This document shows positions 22,131 to 35,000 of a stretch of DNA of 64,000 nucleotides, one piece after another. The notes under the pieces were generated by a model. It worked only from the letters and a program-made list of their open reading frames with translations, was not told the origin of the DNA and did not search any database. Source of the DNA: Bactericera cockerelli (lineage: Eukaryota > Arthropoda > Insecta > Hemiptera > Triozidae); assembly GCA_024516035.1 (NCBI GenBank), contig CM044963.1, positions 20,142,703 through 20,206,702 on the forward strand. Reading direction: 5' to 3'. The position numbers and the translations under genes were made by a program. Each line of letters opens with the position of its first letter. The stretch's first letter is position 1.

Positions 22131-25100
22131 TGGATTCTACAGAACCAGTTCCTGGTAGTGACAGGGTAAGCCGTCGCTCTTGGATATCTGATGCGAGATA
22201 CCGAACATAATAAACCGCATCGTTTCTGGAATATTGGGATCATTTTTCTTCTCCCGATATCCAGGATTTTTGTAGAACGTTGAGGTGGAAATTTTTCTTT
22301 TTTACATGAACATCTCAATACATTGTTATTTTTGTTATTGTGTATATTCCAATACATAAATTTTATATTTGTACAGTATGTAAAAGCCAGGGAAGTGGTT
22401 GAGTCTAAACAAGCTTCGCTACAAATGTATGGGTGTTTCGAATGTGATGGACATGTTTAGAATATTTTCATTTTCCAGGACGAGTATTTTACAAATATAT
22501 TTTACATGAGAAAATGAAAAAAAAAAACTGTAGCTAATACAAAACGTTGGTGAGTTGGATTTGAGACAATAATTTACAGTCATTTCATGACATGTTTCAA
22601 ATTATTGAGACTAGTGGTACAAAAAATTGTACCTCAATATAAATACTTGCAATATTTATTGAATAATGTTACATATTCTTGGACGTAAAAAATTATGAGA
22701 GTAAATAGGATCTACAGCGACTTTCAGAACCCAAAGGGACGTAAAGGATTGTTGGAAAATATGAAAAGCGAATGGTACACACGTGTTGGTGTCACATTTA
22801 TCAAGTCAGACTTAAGAATTGTGGTTAATATGACAGAATAATATTCAGCTTGAAAAATAGACACTTCCTGAATACTTTTGGCCTGAAATTTTATCAAGTT
22901 ATGATGGCAACGATCATACCTTTAAATCAACGAGTCGTGGATGGCTTCAATACACACTTTGGGGTAGGTATTTCTTTATGAGAAATACAATAGGAAAATA
23001 ATGGTTTGTTTCCACGAGAGAAAAGTTATAAAATTAAAAAAAATTGATGATGTTTGAAAAATCCTGAGAATTTGGATGTTTAGTTGGAAAAATTAAGGGG
23101 ATAAAATTTTGGACTAAAAGAAGTGATCAACGGAGATACTTTGCTCAAAATACCGAAATAATAGCGAACAAAAGTTATAAGGACGACCTATTAGAGATAA
23201 AAGTAGACAAGGGAGACAAAAGTGAGACACGATAGTTGTTAAAAGTGTAGAGTAAAGATTGCAAAGAGGTGATTAAAAGAATAGTAGGAGAGAAAGAAGC
23301 GAAAAGAGTAAAAATATTTTTGTGGAGATGGAAGAATGACATGAGATGAGAGAGGGGTAAAAGGGAATGAGTACAGAAAATAGGACACAGACATAGCCCG
23401 GGGTAAACCTCTATAGAAGAGCCGTCTCGGAGAGTAAACTCAACTTTTAATAAATGATGTCTCATTAGTGGAAAGTCTAGAAGCACCTGATACTCTCCTG
23501 GATTTGCAGAACCACAGTGAGATGTTTTTTGAACAACTCTCCTCAGTTTTTCAGTCCTTTCATTTTCTAAGTTGGTGTTTTTGTTTCGTAAAAACATGTC
23601 CCTTTTTTATAAAAGAAATTCTTCATGGACATGACTCTAAAGATACTAACCTTAAATACGACGCATGTGATTTAACCTCTAAAGAATGGTAGATATCAAT
23701 TTGTTTTGTTACTTTAATTTTAATTAGTTAATTTAGTACACTAGTTTAGTTAATGTATAGTATACTTCACTGTCTCAAGGGTGCAAAACCAGGTCAATAG
23801 TTTTTTTGGCATCATGAGAAATTGAGAACAAAAAAATCCCATACTTCTCCCACCTACCATAGTCGTGAAATAGTTATTTTTTTTCAAATCTGAAAATTTC
23901 CGTTTTACCTATTTTCTCTCTCTTTCTTATTGATTTCAAATGAACTTTCTTATTCGTCTTCTCCCTCTGTATGTGGCAGAGAAAATTATATAGCACGGAG
24001 GAGTTTACTTGCTCCTTCTTTTTTGTTATCCTCTATTTCGTTCTCTGAACTCCTTCCTCAGTTGGTTGCAGCAAAAAGCTATTTTTCATCTCTAAACGAA
24101 TACATGCCTCATGGGGCTCGAAATGCCGCAAATTACTCATGTCCTCTCTTCGTCTACCCATTTCAAACCTCCTTTTTCATCTATCCTCTTCCTTCAAACC
24201 TCCTCTTTACACTCATCCTCGCAACCCCTTTTCCTTCTTCTCTTCCTAAGCTTTGTATGTTTTGTATAATTGGTACATCTTTGTCCATTTGTTAGAGTGG
24301 AGGATAATTTTTACAAGTGACGTATACAAATCACTTGGGGGCCACACAATACAAACGGTTTAATTAAAATATTAAATTGTTACAAGTTTGCTCATTTGTA
24401 TTTGTGGTCTGTTCGCTTTGTACAAGATAACTTTGTCCAAATGTTTCGTTTTTTAGGATTGAGTTTTCTTATATTTTGTGTAGGTAACATAGCTACAACT
24501 TTAAATCATCCAGCACAAAATTTATAAATAACATTAAAATGAACATAAAATTTAAAGTAACAAAAAAAAAGGAGAATAAAACAGGAAAAAAGAGAGACAT
24601 TAATGAACAAAATGTCGATGAAAGAGATAAAATTAATGACAATATAGACCATTACCATAAAAAATAGTTAACACAATTCAGAAGTGGGAGAAAGGACACT
24701 AGATTAATATTTTTAATCAAACATTAATGAGAATAAATGAGGATGTTGTGAACAAGGTGGAAATTATGGAGCAATCAGATTCTGGAGGAAGAAGAGTAAA
24801 AGAGGATGTAGAAGGTGATTGGATAATAATTGTAAACCATGGAAATAAAGGGACTCTTGAAGGTGGACAGATAATTACATGATGCGAACATGAAAATGGT
24901 TGAATAAAATATTATGATGTTCAATATAATTTTATTGATGTTATAGCATGAAATCCAATAATATAATAACTACACGACGCGCGACTTTAGGCTAAATGCT
25001 AATTGTTGAAATGAGGATGGAAGAAAGCACGGGGGGAAAACTATATTAAAACTGAGATAAGATTAATGCCAGAAAAAGCTTTAAAAAAAGGATAAGGAAA

Positions 25101-26395
25101 TGGCTATTTAAATAATTAACTTGTAAAGAAAGATATGAAAAAAAAATAACAATGCATCAAAATAATAAAAAAAGAAAATCGGAACAAAAAAATATTTAAA
25201 AAAAACGAACACAATACTTCTGATTTCTAATATTAGAAATTTCTTGGAAGTAATATAAATAAAATAAGCATATGATGAGTTAACGACGAAACAGAAAGAA
25301 TGCAAAGGTAAACTGAAACAGATCAAGAAAAATAAGTGGAAAGAATAATATTTTTCTGAAAAACATAATGATGTAAAAAGTAAAAGGATAATACTTGAAT
25401 ATGACGATCAGGATAAAGATACAAATGTAGGTGGACGAAAAAGGAAGAAAAGAAAAAGAGATTTACATTGAAGTAGAGAGAAGAGGAGACAGAAAGAGTA
25501 GTGGAAGAAAATAATGCTGATGCAGCGACTATCACAGTCATGATAATGGGGCTCCTATTTTTATACTTCTGTAATCCTCGTATCTTCGCCTCAATGGAGC
25601 TGCTACTGTAATAATGTAATGGGTACTTTTCTTTTTCCCTCTCTTTCTACTTTCATTTCTATTTTTATATCTCTCTCCTTTCCTCCTATACTATTATATC
25701 TAGCTTCTTTCTTTCTTTATCTCTTTCCCTTGCTTTCGTATATCTTTCTAGATCCCTCTCTGTTTTCCTACCTCCCTCTTTTCTTTTTATCTAGCTTATT
25801 TATTTTTTTCTTTACACACTTTCTCTTTCTCTTCCCCTTCTTCTAATTTCTCCTTTTTTGTGCTTCCTCATTACTTACCTTTCTTTCCTTCTATAACAGT
25901 CTCCTTTCCTTAACTCTCCCTCGGTTTTCGTTGACCGTTTCTCCCCTATACATCCCTTTCTCTTTCTCTCTAAGTATTTTTCTATTTGTCTTATAGGTAC
26001 TTTTTTCATCTAATCCTCTTTTGTCTTTACTGTTATTGCGTTTATCTTTCACTGTCTCTCTAGCTCTTTCTCTCACTCTCCATCTGTCTCTGTGTCTCTC
26101 TACTCCTTCACACACTATCGCTTCTATTTCTTTGAATTCTTTGTGTAAATTTATGATTGTGATTATTTTCTTCGTCTTGGTTTGTTTATTTTCTCTTATT
26201 CAATGCTGCTCTTACTTCTTTATCCATCTTTGCTCTACTTCCTCGACTCATTTCTTTGCTTGTGTTTTCTCAATTTTTCTTTAGTACTTCCCAATCTCTC
26301 CAGAGTTTTCAGCCTAAAGCTACCTTGTCCACAATCATGTCGATTCTTGCGATGTTTTTATTTTCCAATTAAAAAGTTTCATCGCTCTTGTTCAG
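22131..26395. other. Gene-free AT-rich stretch with CT and GA tracts
   Basis: Nothing resembles a spliced gene. At 25,203-25,260 lies a copy of the dispersed palindromic repeat ('tttctaatattagaaatt'). From 25,615 to 26,290 the plus strand is CT-rich, giving Phe/Leu/Ser frames that I discount. A possible exon-like patch at 23,400-23,560 (minus) was examined and not accepted. Confidence 0.6.
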
Positions 26396-26585
26396 TTGGT
26401 CCTGTAGCTGAGTGGTCAAGCTGTCTGTCTATTAATCCAGATGTTGCGAGCTCGAAACCCAGCCGGGACATGACAAGTTATCCTCCCGTTTTGGATTTTG
26501 ACCCCACAATAATATGTCTTGGGCTCACTGTTGGAATAGTAGGATTCATCGGTCCAAATGAGCGAGACAATGTAATCTCAGATGA
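26396..26585 (+). mobile_element. SINE family C, near full length
   Basis: The head reads 'gtagctgagtggtcaagctg', with B box 'gagctcgaaacccagcc'. The body reads 'gacatgacaagttatcctcc', 'cccacaataatatgtcttgg' and 'gctcactgttggaatagtag'. Confidence 0.8.
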
Positions 26586-27317
26586 CTAGTCTGCATAAAG
26601 TTTTACTTTTATTGTACATATGTTTTGGGACCACCCTGTTTTGGTATTATTAAGAAGTGAATATTTTTTTCCTTTTGAGCAAAAAATCAAAACAACCTGG
26701 TAAAATGAACCGGATATTTTTTTATGAAAGGCAGAAAGGTAAAAAAAGACTGGAAACCTACGGAAATACTTCTACTTGAAAGAGAAGGTAAAAAATATAT
26801 GCGTGGAGGTAAACTTTTATGAAATTTAAAAATTGATAATTAGATTAAAAATGTATAAAGATGAGGGGTATCTTGTTGTAATAAACGAAGATTTAATGGA
26901 GCTCAACGAATGTTTCCTTGTATTAAATTAAACTTTGCGAAGAAATGATAATAATATATTTTAAAATGTATATTTTGAATTTTTTGATGAAACAGGTAGA
27001 AAGAATTTTCAAATTTCAAGATAAATCTGGAGCTTGTAAGGAAGATCTTTTTCATGTTTCTCGAATTTTAGCATCTTGCTAATAGATTTACTTTGAGAAA
27101 AGTAACTTGGAATAAATTATTAAAGAATTCTCGTGAAAAAAAAATTAATGACGTTAAATTTATTAAAAGTTAAATGATAAATAAGTCAAATAAAAATCTA
27201 GTATCTCCGTTTGCCAAGTTGGCTTTTAAGGAGTGGTGATTTGTCAGTAAAAGTATGCGTGCACTAATGTGAACTAGAACCCTCAAGAAAATCTCAAGCC
27301 CCCCAACATTATAATAA
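26586..27317. other. Intergenic, nothing recognised
   Basis: AT-rich single-copy-looking sequence with no open frame or repeat that I could tie to others. Confidence 0.5.
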
Positions 27318-27532
27318 TAATAATAATACCCTTTAGTGGAAGGTAACCACCAGGTCAGGTTAATGCTCAAAACATTATCTACCACCTAACCCTCAGAGTC
27401 TTATTATTATACGATCATAACCTCAAATTAATGAGGAAAAATTGATGCAGTGGGTGGGATTCGAACCATCGGATCCCTACGCTACTTGGATTACCAGACT
27501 AGCGCGTTAACCACTTAAGTACCAGTGCACAT
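27318..27532 (-). mobile_element. SINE family A next to element 1
   Basis: On the minus strand it runs from 'gtgcactggtacttaagtgg' through B box 'gatggttcgaatccc' to 'taccttccactaaaggg' and (TTA)n. It ends about 60 bases before the left end of the large transposon at 27,593. Confidence 0.85.
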
Positions 27533-27799
27533 TATTATACTATATTTTAGCGTTTGAATATACATTCTTGTATATAATATGTATAATGTATACACTGAGA
27601 AAAAAAATAGGATGAATCCAGCCTGTGGCGGGCTAATTGCATCCAAAAAACGGGACACGATGCCAGCATCGCATTTGTTAATGCCACTGGCATTCATATT
27701 GATGCTGCCCACAACTGGGGACGGTAATTTAGGATTCATTTTGTTCAAATTACCCTATTTGGACTGCAACTGTGTACCGCAATGGAAAACACCATCTTC

Positions 27800-28025
27800 C
27801 AAATGTAGATAGTATTGAAAAAATAAATAGACCGCATTTCCAAATGTAGAGAGTATTGAAAAAATAAATAGACCGCATTGAAAAAATAAATAGACCGCAT
27901 TTTCCAAATGTAGACATGTTGAAAAAATAAATAGACCGCCTTGAAAAAATAAATAGACCGCATTTTCCAAATGTAGACACGTTGAAAAAATAAATAGACC
28001 GCTTGAAAAAATAAATAGACCACCT
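27800..28025. repeat. Element 1 left subterminal array with AAATAGACC sites
   Basis: Seven copies of 'aaaaaataaatagaccgc' or its last variant '..gaccacc' lie within about 220 bp (core starts 27,827, 27,869, 27,890, 27,931, 27,952, 27,994 and 28,013), partly spaced by 'attttccaaatgtagac'. The inverted word 'gtctatttatttttt' occurs several times at the opposite end (37,595-37,675), so the ends mirror each other beyond the terminal repeats. Confidence 0.85.
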
Positions 28026-28196
28026 GTGTGAACTTTGGACTTCAGAATAGTTTCCTGCTGGCTAATGTAGCATGTTGGCATCCTGATAATTACGAGGGGA
28101 AAACTGCTGACTTTGTGATCTAGAAAGCCAACCTCCTATGTTTTGTAACTGGCATTTGCTCTTAGAGTTCATTGCATTGTATTTCTTGTACTTTAC

Positions 28197-28520
28197 CTTT
28201 CATGTTAGACACCCAACATCCATTCATCGGGTTTTGACTTCCACATTGTACTGCTGACATTCATTTTTAAACGCTTGGCATTCGAAGTATCACGATGTGA
28301 CTTTCTATAGGGAACCGCTGACATTCATTTTTACAACGCTTGGCATTCGAAGTATCACGATGTGACTTTCTATACGGCACTGCTTACCTTCATTTTTAGA
28401 ACGCTTGGCATTCGAAGTATCACGATGTGACTTTCTATACGGCACTGCCTACCTTCATTTTTAGAACGCTTGGCATTCGAAGTATCACGATGTGACTTTC
28501 TATACGGCACTGCTGGCTTT
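28197..28520. repeat. Element 1 left 65-bp tandem repeat, about 4 copies
   Basis: The word 'gcttggcattcgaagtatca' recurs at 28,273, 28,338, 28,403 and 28,468, exactly 65 bases apart, with 'cgatgtgactttctata' in each unit. GGCATTCGA also occurs in every unit of the 161-bp array at the right end. Confidence 0.9.
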
Positions 28521-29218
28521 CTATTCTTATCTATTATATTCTATTTTCGACTATGGACATTCTATTTATCATATTCATGACTTCTATATTACACAAGTCA
28601 CATTCACCCTTACACTACCAGGCATTGTATGCGTTCCCGCTTCCCCAACCCAGAACTCTAGTGCGGAAAGCAATGCATTCTACTTTTCCTTTATTGCATT
28701 CTAGTTTTGACTGTCTAGTACTGTATATAGAATGCAATATATACAATATGTCATTCTAATATAGTACACCTGCTCTATTATATTGGATGCTGTGCAGCCT
28801 ATACTGTGGAATTCCTAGCCGTCTACTTTGAACAGCTAGTTATTCCACAAAGGTATGCGCCGCACTCCAATAATTCAAAAGCTATTAAAAGAACATTGTT
28901 AACGAACATATAGTTATTTGAAAAAAGCCATTATACCAATTTATTAAAATGGTATAATAAATGTTGATATGGCTTTTTTGAAATATCATTGTTCGCTAAA
29001 AATGATCTTTTACTGGAGAGAAAAAACAAAACGAATAATTATGATTAGTACAAGATGAAATACCAAGAAACGTTTAATGACAAAAGATTATTATACAAGT
29101 TTTACAAGTTATAATATACACTTACGAAACATACATATTAACATAATATATAAGATCTTATTTAAACCATTTCTCTTGAAACCTGAGACTTGAGAACTTA
29201 TTTCCTTTGCGTGAAACG

Positions 29219-29224
29219 TTTATT
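29219..29224 (-). promoter_or_regulatory. Poly(A) signal after the element 1 transposase
   Basis: AATAAA on the minus strand, 24 bases past the transposase stop. No AATAAA or ATTAAA is seen on the minus strand between the two element genes, so this may serve both. Confidence 0.5.
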
Positions 29225-29247
29225 GTGTAAATGTCCAAATATGATTT

Positions 29248-31704
29248 CTAATCAATAGTGGACCGTAAGGTAACAAAGAGAGTAGAATTTGGCATAACTG
29301 TCAATGTATTTGGTATAACTGAATACAAGTCCAGGTACCTTATGAAAACTGTTTTTTCTGTGGGCTCAACTTGGTATGCATAATAATGACAGTCAAACTC
29401 TAGAGTTTCTAACGATTGGCAAAATAAAATTATATCTTTTGTATCATTATGAATGAGAATTTTCTGAACTTGGACAAATAATGGATCTTCGGTTTCAAGA
29501 GAAAGGTCTTCAGTGAAAACACTCTGTTCTTTTACTGTTGTACCATTTAATTTAAACCATTTACAAGAGGCATAGAGATGGTGTTCTTCAAAGTGATGAA
29601 GTTCATCATCTGAAGATAAATCTAGGGATGTTAATTTGCCATGGTCAAAAAACTTGAATGCTTCTTTTGAGTTAAACAGATTGCACAATGTAAATTGAGC
29701 CCTCTGAGCTAAGGTTTTACAGATATTTACTTTGTTGCAAGTTGCCTTGGCTGAAATTTTTAACGGCCTGTGTTTTCCCTCAAATCTCATTGTCCAATAA
29801 GAAGATAAAGGGCCCAATTTTTTAATCATATTACCATAGTGTAGAAGAAAATGAAATTTTGGTTTCAAAGGAGCGTTAGTTAGCTTACAATATTCTTGGC
29901 ATAAGTTTTTAACTAGATCTGTTATTTGAAGCTCTGTACGATTCAGTATGACTTCTGATTGGACAATAAGGCGGTCTAGTAACTGTCTCAACAATAAATA
30001 TAATTCCCACACAGCGTGCTCCTCAGGAATGTGGGGACCAATTATGAGACCCAAGTATCTAATAATATTTGTCATTTCAGAAGCAGATGACTTTATTTTT
30101 ACTCCTGATTTTTCAGCTAAGATAGCATTTACTGGTCTTGACGAGGAGTCTGGACCAAAGTCAAATGATAGGAATTTGTTCTGAATTGTATTTACAGACA
30201 CTATTTCCGACTGTACAAAAAAAGTCAATGCAAATTCAAGAACATACCGGCCTACTCCTTCTAAGATATCATGCATGACATCTACTGCCACATTGTCAAA
30301 TAGGTCAAAGCCTTTTAGATCACTCCAAACACATTCACCTTTAATGCCTGTTTCAGATACTTTTCCTAATCCCAAGTCTCTAATATAAGATTTTGAATCT
30401 CTTAAGAGTTCCTTTTTCTCTTGATGAGTCACCTGCATATCATTTTTTTCTATCGAACATATGCGACAGCAGTATCGGGCAGAAAAACTTTCAACAAATC
30501 CTAAGGCACTGTGTAAACCTAGATTATCTCCTGTAAAACAAACCGTATGAAATCGGATTGTCCCCTGGTAAACATTAGGTATGTCAACTGATATTCCTTC
30601 GGAGCTTAACAAATTTAACATGTTTATAATTGGATTGAAAACTACCTTGTTGCCAAATGTAATTCTATCAGCAGCATGGAATAGCGCGAGTACAAAAATG
30701 CAATTTAAGTGAGAAAAATATTTCTTTGGCAAACATGGGAGAGATACATACACTCCACACAATTTATGGATAGACGCATGAGCCCCTAAAGGGTTCCCTG
30801 TTTCAAAATCATCTAGATATAATATGATTGGAAAATTAATAACATTAGGATCAAATGTTGTTTTCATTTTTTTCCAAACTGAGCCTTGAATTATGTTCTC
30901 AATTATGTCACTTTCCTTCTCTAAATATCTAGTATATTCTATTGTTTCTTGGAGGACATTTTCAATAGAAAAAAATTTATTCAGAACCAAATTTAAAGGA
31001 ATCAACTGCATAGTACACTGAATGGGTTCATAATTTGTATCCTTTTCAAATTTGTAATCCATTCTAGATCCTATGACAATTTCTTCTGGAGGAATATACG
31101 TCCCCAAGGCGGTTACATATTGAATTCTTTTGTATTCTGAAGAGAAACTGATAAAAGTAGACTCACATTCAGAGGAAAGTCCCATTACAGTATTCAATAA
31201 CTGAGAACTTGACTGATCATTCAGGGTTAGTTGCCTAATTTTATCAATTAGAATATTGTTGTATGCTACAATTATATTTTTCAAACCAATAAAACATGTC
31301 TGTGTGCAACTCCGAGGCAAACTAGGATTTGAATAAAGATTCAACATTAGCGAAGAAATTTCAGTTGCCAAACATCCCTTTACTGAATCCTGAACAGAAC
31401 TATGTACATTACTCGACATATTTGATGTTTCTTCAGGTAACACTGGGTCAAGAGCTATACTTGTATCAGTTGAACAAACATTTGAATCTGAGGTATTTGT
31501 TGAAAGTGACTTAGAGGTATGTTCTCTATAGAGGTGTTTACGGAATGCGTTGCTGTTTGTATAAGATATGGAACATGAGTGTTCACCACAGTAAAATATT
31601 CTATCAAATTTATATTTACTTTGTTTACAAAACTTAGTATAGTGCACAATCAATTCCCTAACAGTGGAACGAGTACAAGAACAATAGTAACATTTGTACA
31701 CCAT
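29248..31704 (-). CDS. CACTA/EnSpm-type (CMC) transposase, intact, 818 residues
   Basis: Predicted DNA-cutting and joining enzyme of element 1. I chose the first ATG of the open frame because the next residues (MVYKCYYC) align with the start of the element 2 copy (MFICYDC). The frame also runs 13 codons further upstream without an ATG. Two zinc-finger-like motifs open the protein: C5-x2-C8 with H21 and C26, then C39-x4-C44 with H57 and H62. The RNase H-like catalytic part follows: LDDFETGNPLG (D298/D299), GDNLGLHSALGFVESF (D393), YCCRIC (C412-C416), VDVMHDILEGV (475-484), PKFHFLLHY (615-623) and MRFEGKHR (639-646). D298 or D299 and D393 are the likely first two acidic residues; the third may be E642 in MRFEGKHR or E482, unproven. 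The gene is a single exon with no frame break, 316 bases downstream of the SAM gene. Domain calls are from memory of the family, not a search. Confidence 0.88.
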   Translation of the reverse strand: MVYKCYYCSCTRSTVRELIVHYTKFCKQSKYKFDRIFYCGEHSCSISYTNSNAFRKHLYREHTSKSLSTNTSDSNVCSTDTSIALDPVLPEETSNMSSNVHSSVQDSVKGCLATEISSLMLNLYSNPSLPRSCTQTCFIGLKNIIVAYNNILIDKIRQLTLNDQSSSQLLNTVMGLSSECESTFISFSSEYKRIQYVTALGTYIPPEEIVIGSRMDYKFEKDTNYEPIQCTMQLIPLNLVLNKFFSIENVLQETIEYTRYLEKESDIIENIIQGSVWKKMKTTFDPNVINFPIILYLDDFETGNPLGAHASIHKLCGVYVSLPCLPKKYFSHLNCIFVLALFHAADRITFGNKVVFNPIINMLNLLSSEGISVDIPNVYQGTIRFHTVCFTGDNLGLHSALGFVESFSARYCCRICSIEKNDMQVTHQEKKELLRDSKSYIRDLGLGKVSETGIKGECVWSDLKGFDLFDNVAVDVMHDILEGVGRYVLEFALTFFVQSEIVSVNTIQNKFLSFDFGPDSSSRPVNAILAEKSGVKIKSSASEMTNIIRYLGLIIGPHIPEEHAVWELYLLLRQLLDRLIVQSEVILNRTELQITDLVKNLCQEYCKLTNAPLKPKFHFLLHYGNMIKKLGPLSSYWTMRFEGKHRPLKISAKATCNKVNICKTLAQRAQFTLCNLFNSKEAFKFFDHGKLTSLDLSSDDELHHFEEHHLYASCKWFKLNGTTVKEQSVFTEDLSLETEDPLFVQVQKILIHNDTKDIILFCQSLETLEFDCHYYAYQVEPTEKTVFIRYLDLYSVIPNTLTVMPNSTLFVTLRSTID

Positions 31705-32020
31705 TGTTGATACAAATAAATAAAATAAAACTACAACTTTCAATTAATAAAAATCAAACAATCAATAAAAATGTAAAACCTACTTAAATGTATCTACCTA
31801 AATACCTAAATGTATCTACCGACGATAGGATTACTCCAATTATAATTTAAACATTGAATATAAAAGCAGAAATTAAACATTGCGTACAAGAATTTAAAAT
31901 GGAGCAGAAAACTAAAATAAAAATAGGGGTTCCTATTTGAAATACAATTGGCTACTGGTTCAACTTCCCTGTGAAGAAAGATTTTTTTTAAAGGATAAAC
32001 TATAAGCAACTATTATGTTA

Positions 32021-35000
32021 CTATTCGTTTAGGAGACCTAGCTTGTTTAACAATTGTCGACACTCTGTACTTTCCCGTACACCCTTCTTATTTTTGATCT
32101 TGTATAAACCCATCTGAATAGCTGTCCATATGTCTTCACATTCACAGGGAAAATTACACCAAGTAGCAAAAAATATTTTGAATAGTGTGTCAATTGCCTC
32201 TTTAATTGAACCCAAGATGTAATGAGTACTGTCAATGATTATATGAACAGATCGGGGATCCCTGAAATTGCCGACAACTGCAACAAAAGGTTGCAGTGTC
32301 CTTTTTTTGGAAGCTAAAAAAATTCTCCTACTCTCCACTTTTTCGTCGATTTCCTGCACCTGATCTACTAACAGAACGAAACTGTCTATTATCATCTTCC
32401 TTGAGGGTCGAAAATGTTTACCATTTATCTTCCGCGCACAAGGGACCTCTGCTATATAGGGTAGCAGTAAAAGTGCAATCGTATCTTGCAGTTCCATATT
32501 TTCCGTTTCCTCAGCCTCTAGTAAGTAAGAAGAAATTCGATCATAGATATACTTATCTGTGTCGCAGACCTTGGTTCTTTTGGAGAGCTCCTTCCTTGCT
32601 ACTTGGAAGATCCGCTGGCGGATTAACACAATTTGCTCATGAAGTCTGTTACTTGCTTCAGGGTACATATTCTCGTCAAAGTCCTGCACAAGGAGCTTGA
32701 AGCCATGTGGGTCCTTCAAAGCCGGAAATAAATTGAAATATCCAAAGACGCTGTCGTATTTGCTGGCGGAGCTGGATAGCTGTTGGAGACGATGGACAGC
32801 AGTCTCCCTCCACTTGATCAATAGGACATGCTCCGGTTGAATGCTTTTACTCAGCCACGAAAGATGTTCCTCCAACACTGGATTATCTGAAACATACAAA
32901 CAAAATAATATACTACCTTGACATATCCCCTCATAAAGTTTTATTTAACTTAATTAGAAATTTTTTTAACATTTTTTTAAAATAATGATCATTTTCATTT
33001 ATTTACTCAATTATTATTATTATAAAGTTATAGATATTATGGTAATAAAGATTATTCTATGGGCTACCAGTAGCAAACATAGAAGTATTAAAGTATTGAT
33101 AAGGAGATGTTGATATTATCATTATAATCATTATCATTATATTATTATTATTATATTTTTTAGGTACAAAATATGGAAAATTTGCAGCAAAATGAGTGTG
33201 GACTCAACTGGAAATACATACTAACAAATCCCCTTTGCATTTTGTTGTTTCAAACTTACCACTATCTTGCAGTAGCAGCTCTGTCTCAACTTCCCGAGGA
33301 ATCAAGTCCACCTCGTCCTCAGGATTACTGACTGTAGAACGTCTCCTACTCCTACTGCGTCCTTCTTCAGTAAGGTTCATAAATTTGTTTCGGTACTTCT
33401 TATGTGCTTGATATAACAATCCAGCAGGGTTTACTCGTTTTTGTCCAAATTTACGGGGTAATGATGGCAGATAGTACACACTGTGAAGTTCATTGGGAAG
33501 TTGGTGTTTTATTTGAAGCGCTAACGTTGTAAACTCAGCAACGGAGATTTTCCGCTCTCCATTGTTCGTCATCAAATCAGAGATGATCAAGTTGGCCAAC
33601 CTCTTTTGGTAAGCCAACTCTAGACTTTCGTCAGCCTTTTTCTGTGCAATTTCTCTTATGCACCGACCTTCTCCGGTCCTGTTCAGGAGGTTGAATATCT
33701 GAGAACATATGAAATAAACATCATAATGTGGATAGGGGGATGGTAATATAATTATTCCAAGGCATTCCTTGCCTGTCATAAAAGGCAACTTAGGGCTGTC
33801 AACAGGAACAGGGGTAGCCCTTTTCTTCATCCTGCTGACACAGTTCACAATTATCAAAAGTGGTTGTTGGTAGAATTCTAAACCACCAAAAGTGTTTTCT
33901 CATTAGATTAACCATGGGACTACCAAGGGGCATGGCTACAGATGAGCAAATTAAAAAAAGATAGGTCCTACTAATGATAAAATAAATTAACTTACATAAT
34001 CTTGAGTAATTGGTTTAGAGGGAGCTGCCGCCTCCGCCAGACCAGCACTGACAAGGGGGTCGAATGTATTTGAACGATAGTCCTGGCCAGTTGGTGCTTG
34101 TGTGCTTGTGTCATTCAAATATGGGACTCTTGAATGGGATGGTGTCATTTGAGACTCAAATGCATATGGGGCTCTGACATCAAATGAAGGTACTTGACTG
34201 TCGTATGCACCATATGGGGCTGTTGGATTGGATGCAGCTGCTTGACTGTCATATGAATACGAGACTCTCGGGGTGGATGTACTTGAAGGTGGCATGAAAC
34301 AATTGTCGTTGGGTTGGTCTTCATTACCAGCAATTGAAGAATCAATTGTTCCAATTGACTGTGATGACTGTGAACATAATAAAACAAAACAATAATTTAT
34401 AGTAATAATAATATTTTTCAAATTTTGCAGTACCTGCATCAAACACTTATTATAGGATGTTACATTACATTTTGCATTCATTGGCCAAGGACAGTATTGC
34501 AAATACAATACTGTCCTTATAATAGGATAAAGAAAGTAAATAGGAATATTTAAAACAATTATTCAATTGATGCATCCTTGATGCTCATCAGTGTGGTCCT
34601 AAGTCCAAGTGCTGTCCGTTTGTAGGTAAGGTATCAGTACGGTGCGGACATGGTGCATTCTTAGCACAAGGATGTGTGTCTCAAACTTATTTTTTTTTTT
34701 AAGAAAAGGAACTTACTGATGCAAAGTTGTCTAGAGCTTGGACCCAAGGCTCCCAACAGGATCGAAATTGAATTCTTAATCCCAATCTGCTTTCAGGAAT
34801 AAGGAGCACCCAGTCCCTCTCTTTCATAAGTTGAAGACATGTCACATTAATCCCAGCATCTGAAATCATAATAAATGCATTAAATCTAAGGGACACTATA
34901 TTTTCACTAGAAAAGCATTAGGCTAGTTTGTACTATGTAACTGTGATATACAAAAAAGCACATGTTGGCTGAAATTTTCTATTTCTTTACAGATAATACT

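Noticed and set aside
23175..23597. Exon-like patch on the minus strand near 23,400-23,560
   Set aside because: The local codons look plausible, but no good donor or acceptor pair or protein family is visible and the rest of the frame is low complexity.
29948..30184. Plus-strand frame inside the transposase
   Set aside because: It is an antisense shadow of the conserved minus-strand coding sequence.
31705..31743. Thirteen extra N-terminal codons for the element 1 transposase
   Set aside because: The open frame extends upstream but has no ATG there, and the element 2 copy starts at the position matching the ATG at 31,704.
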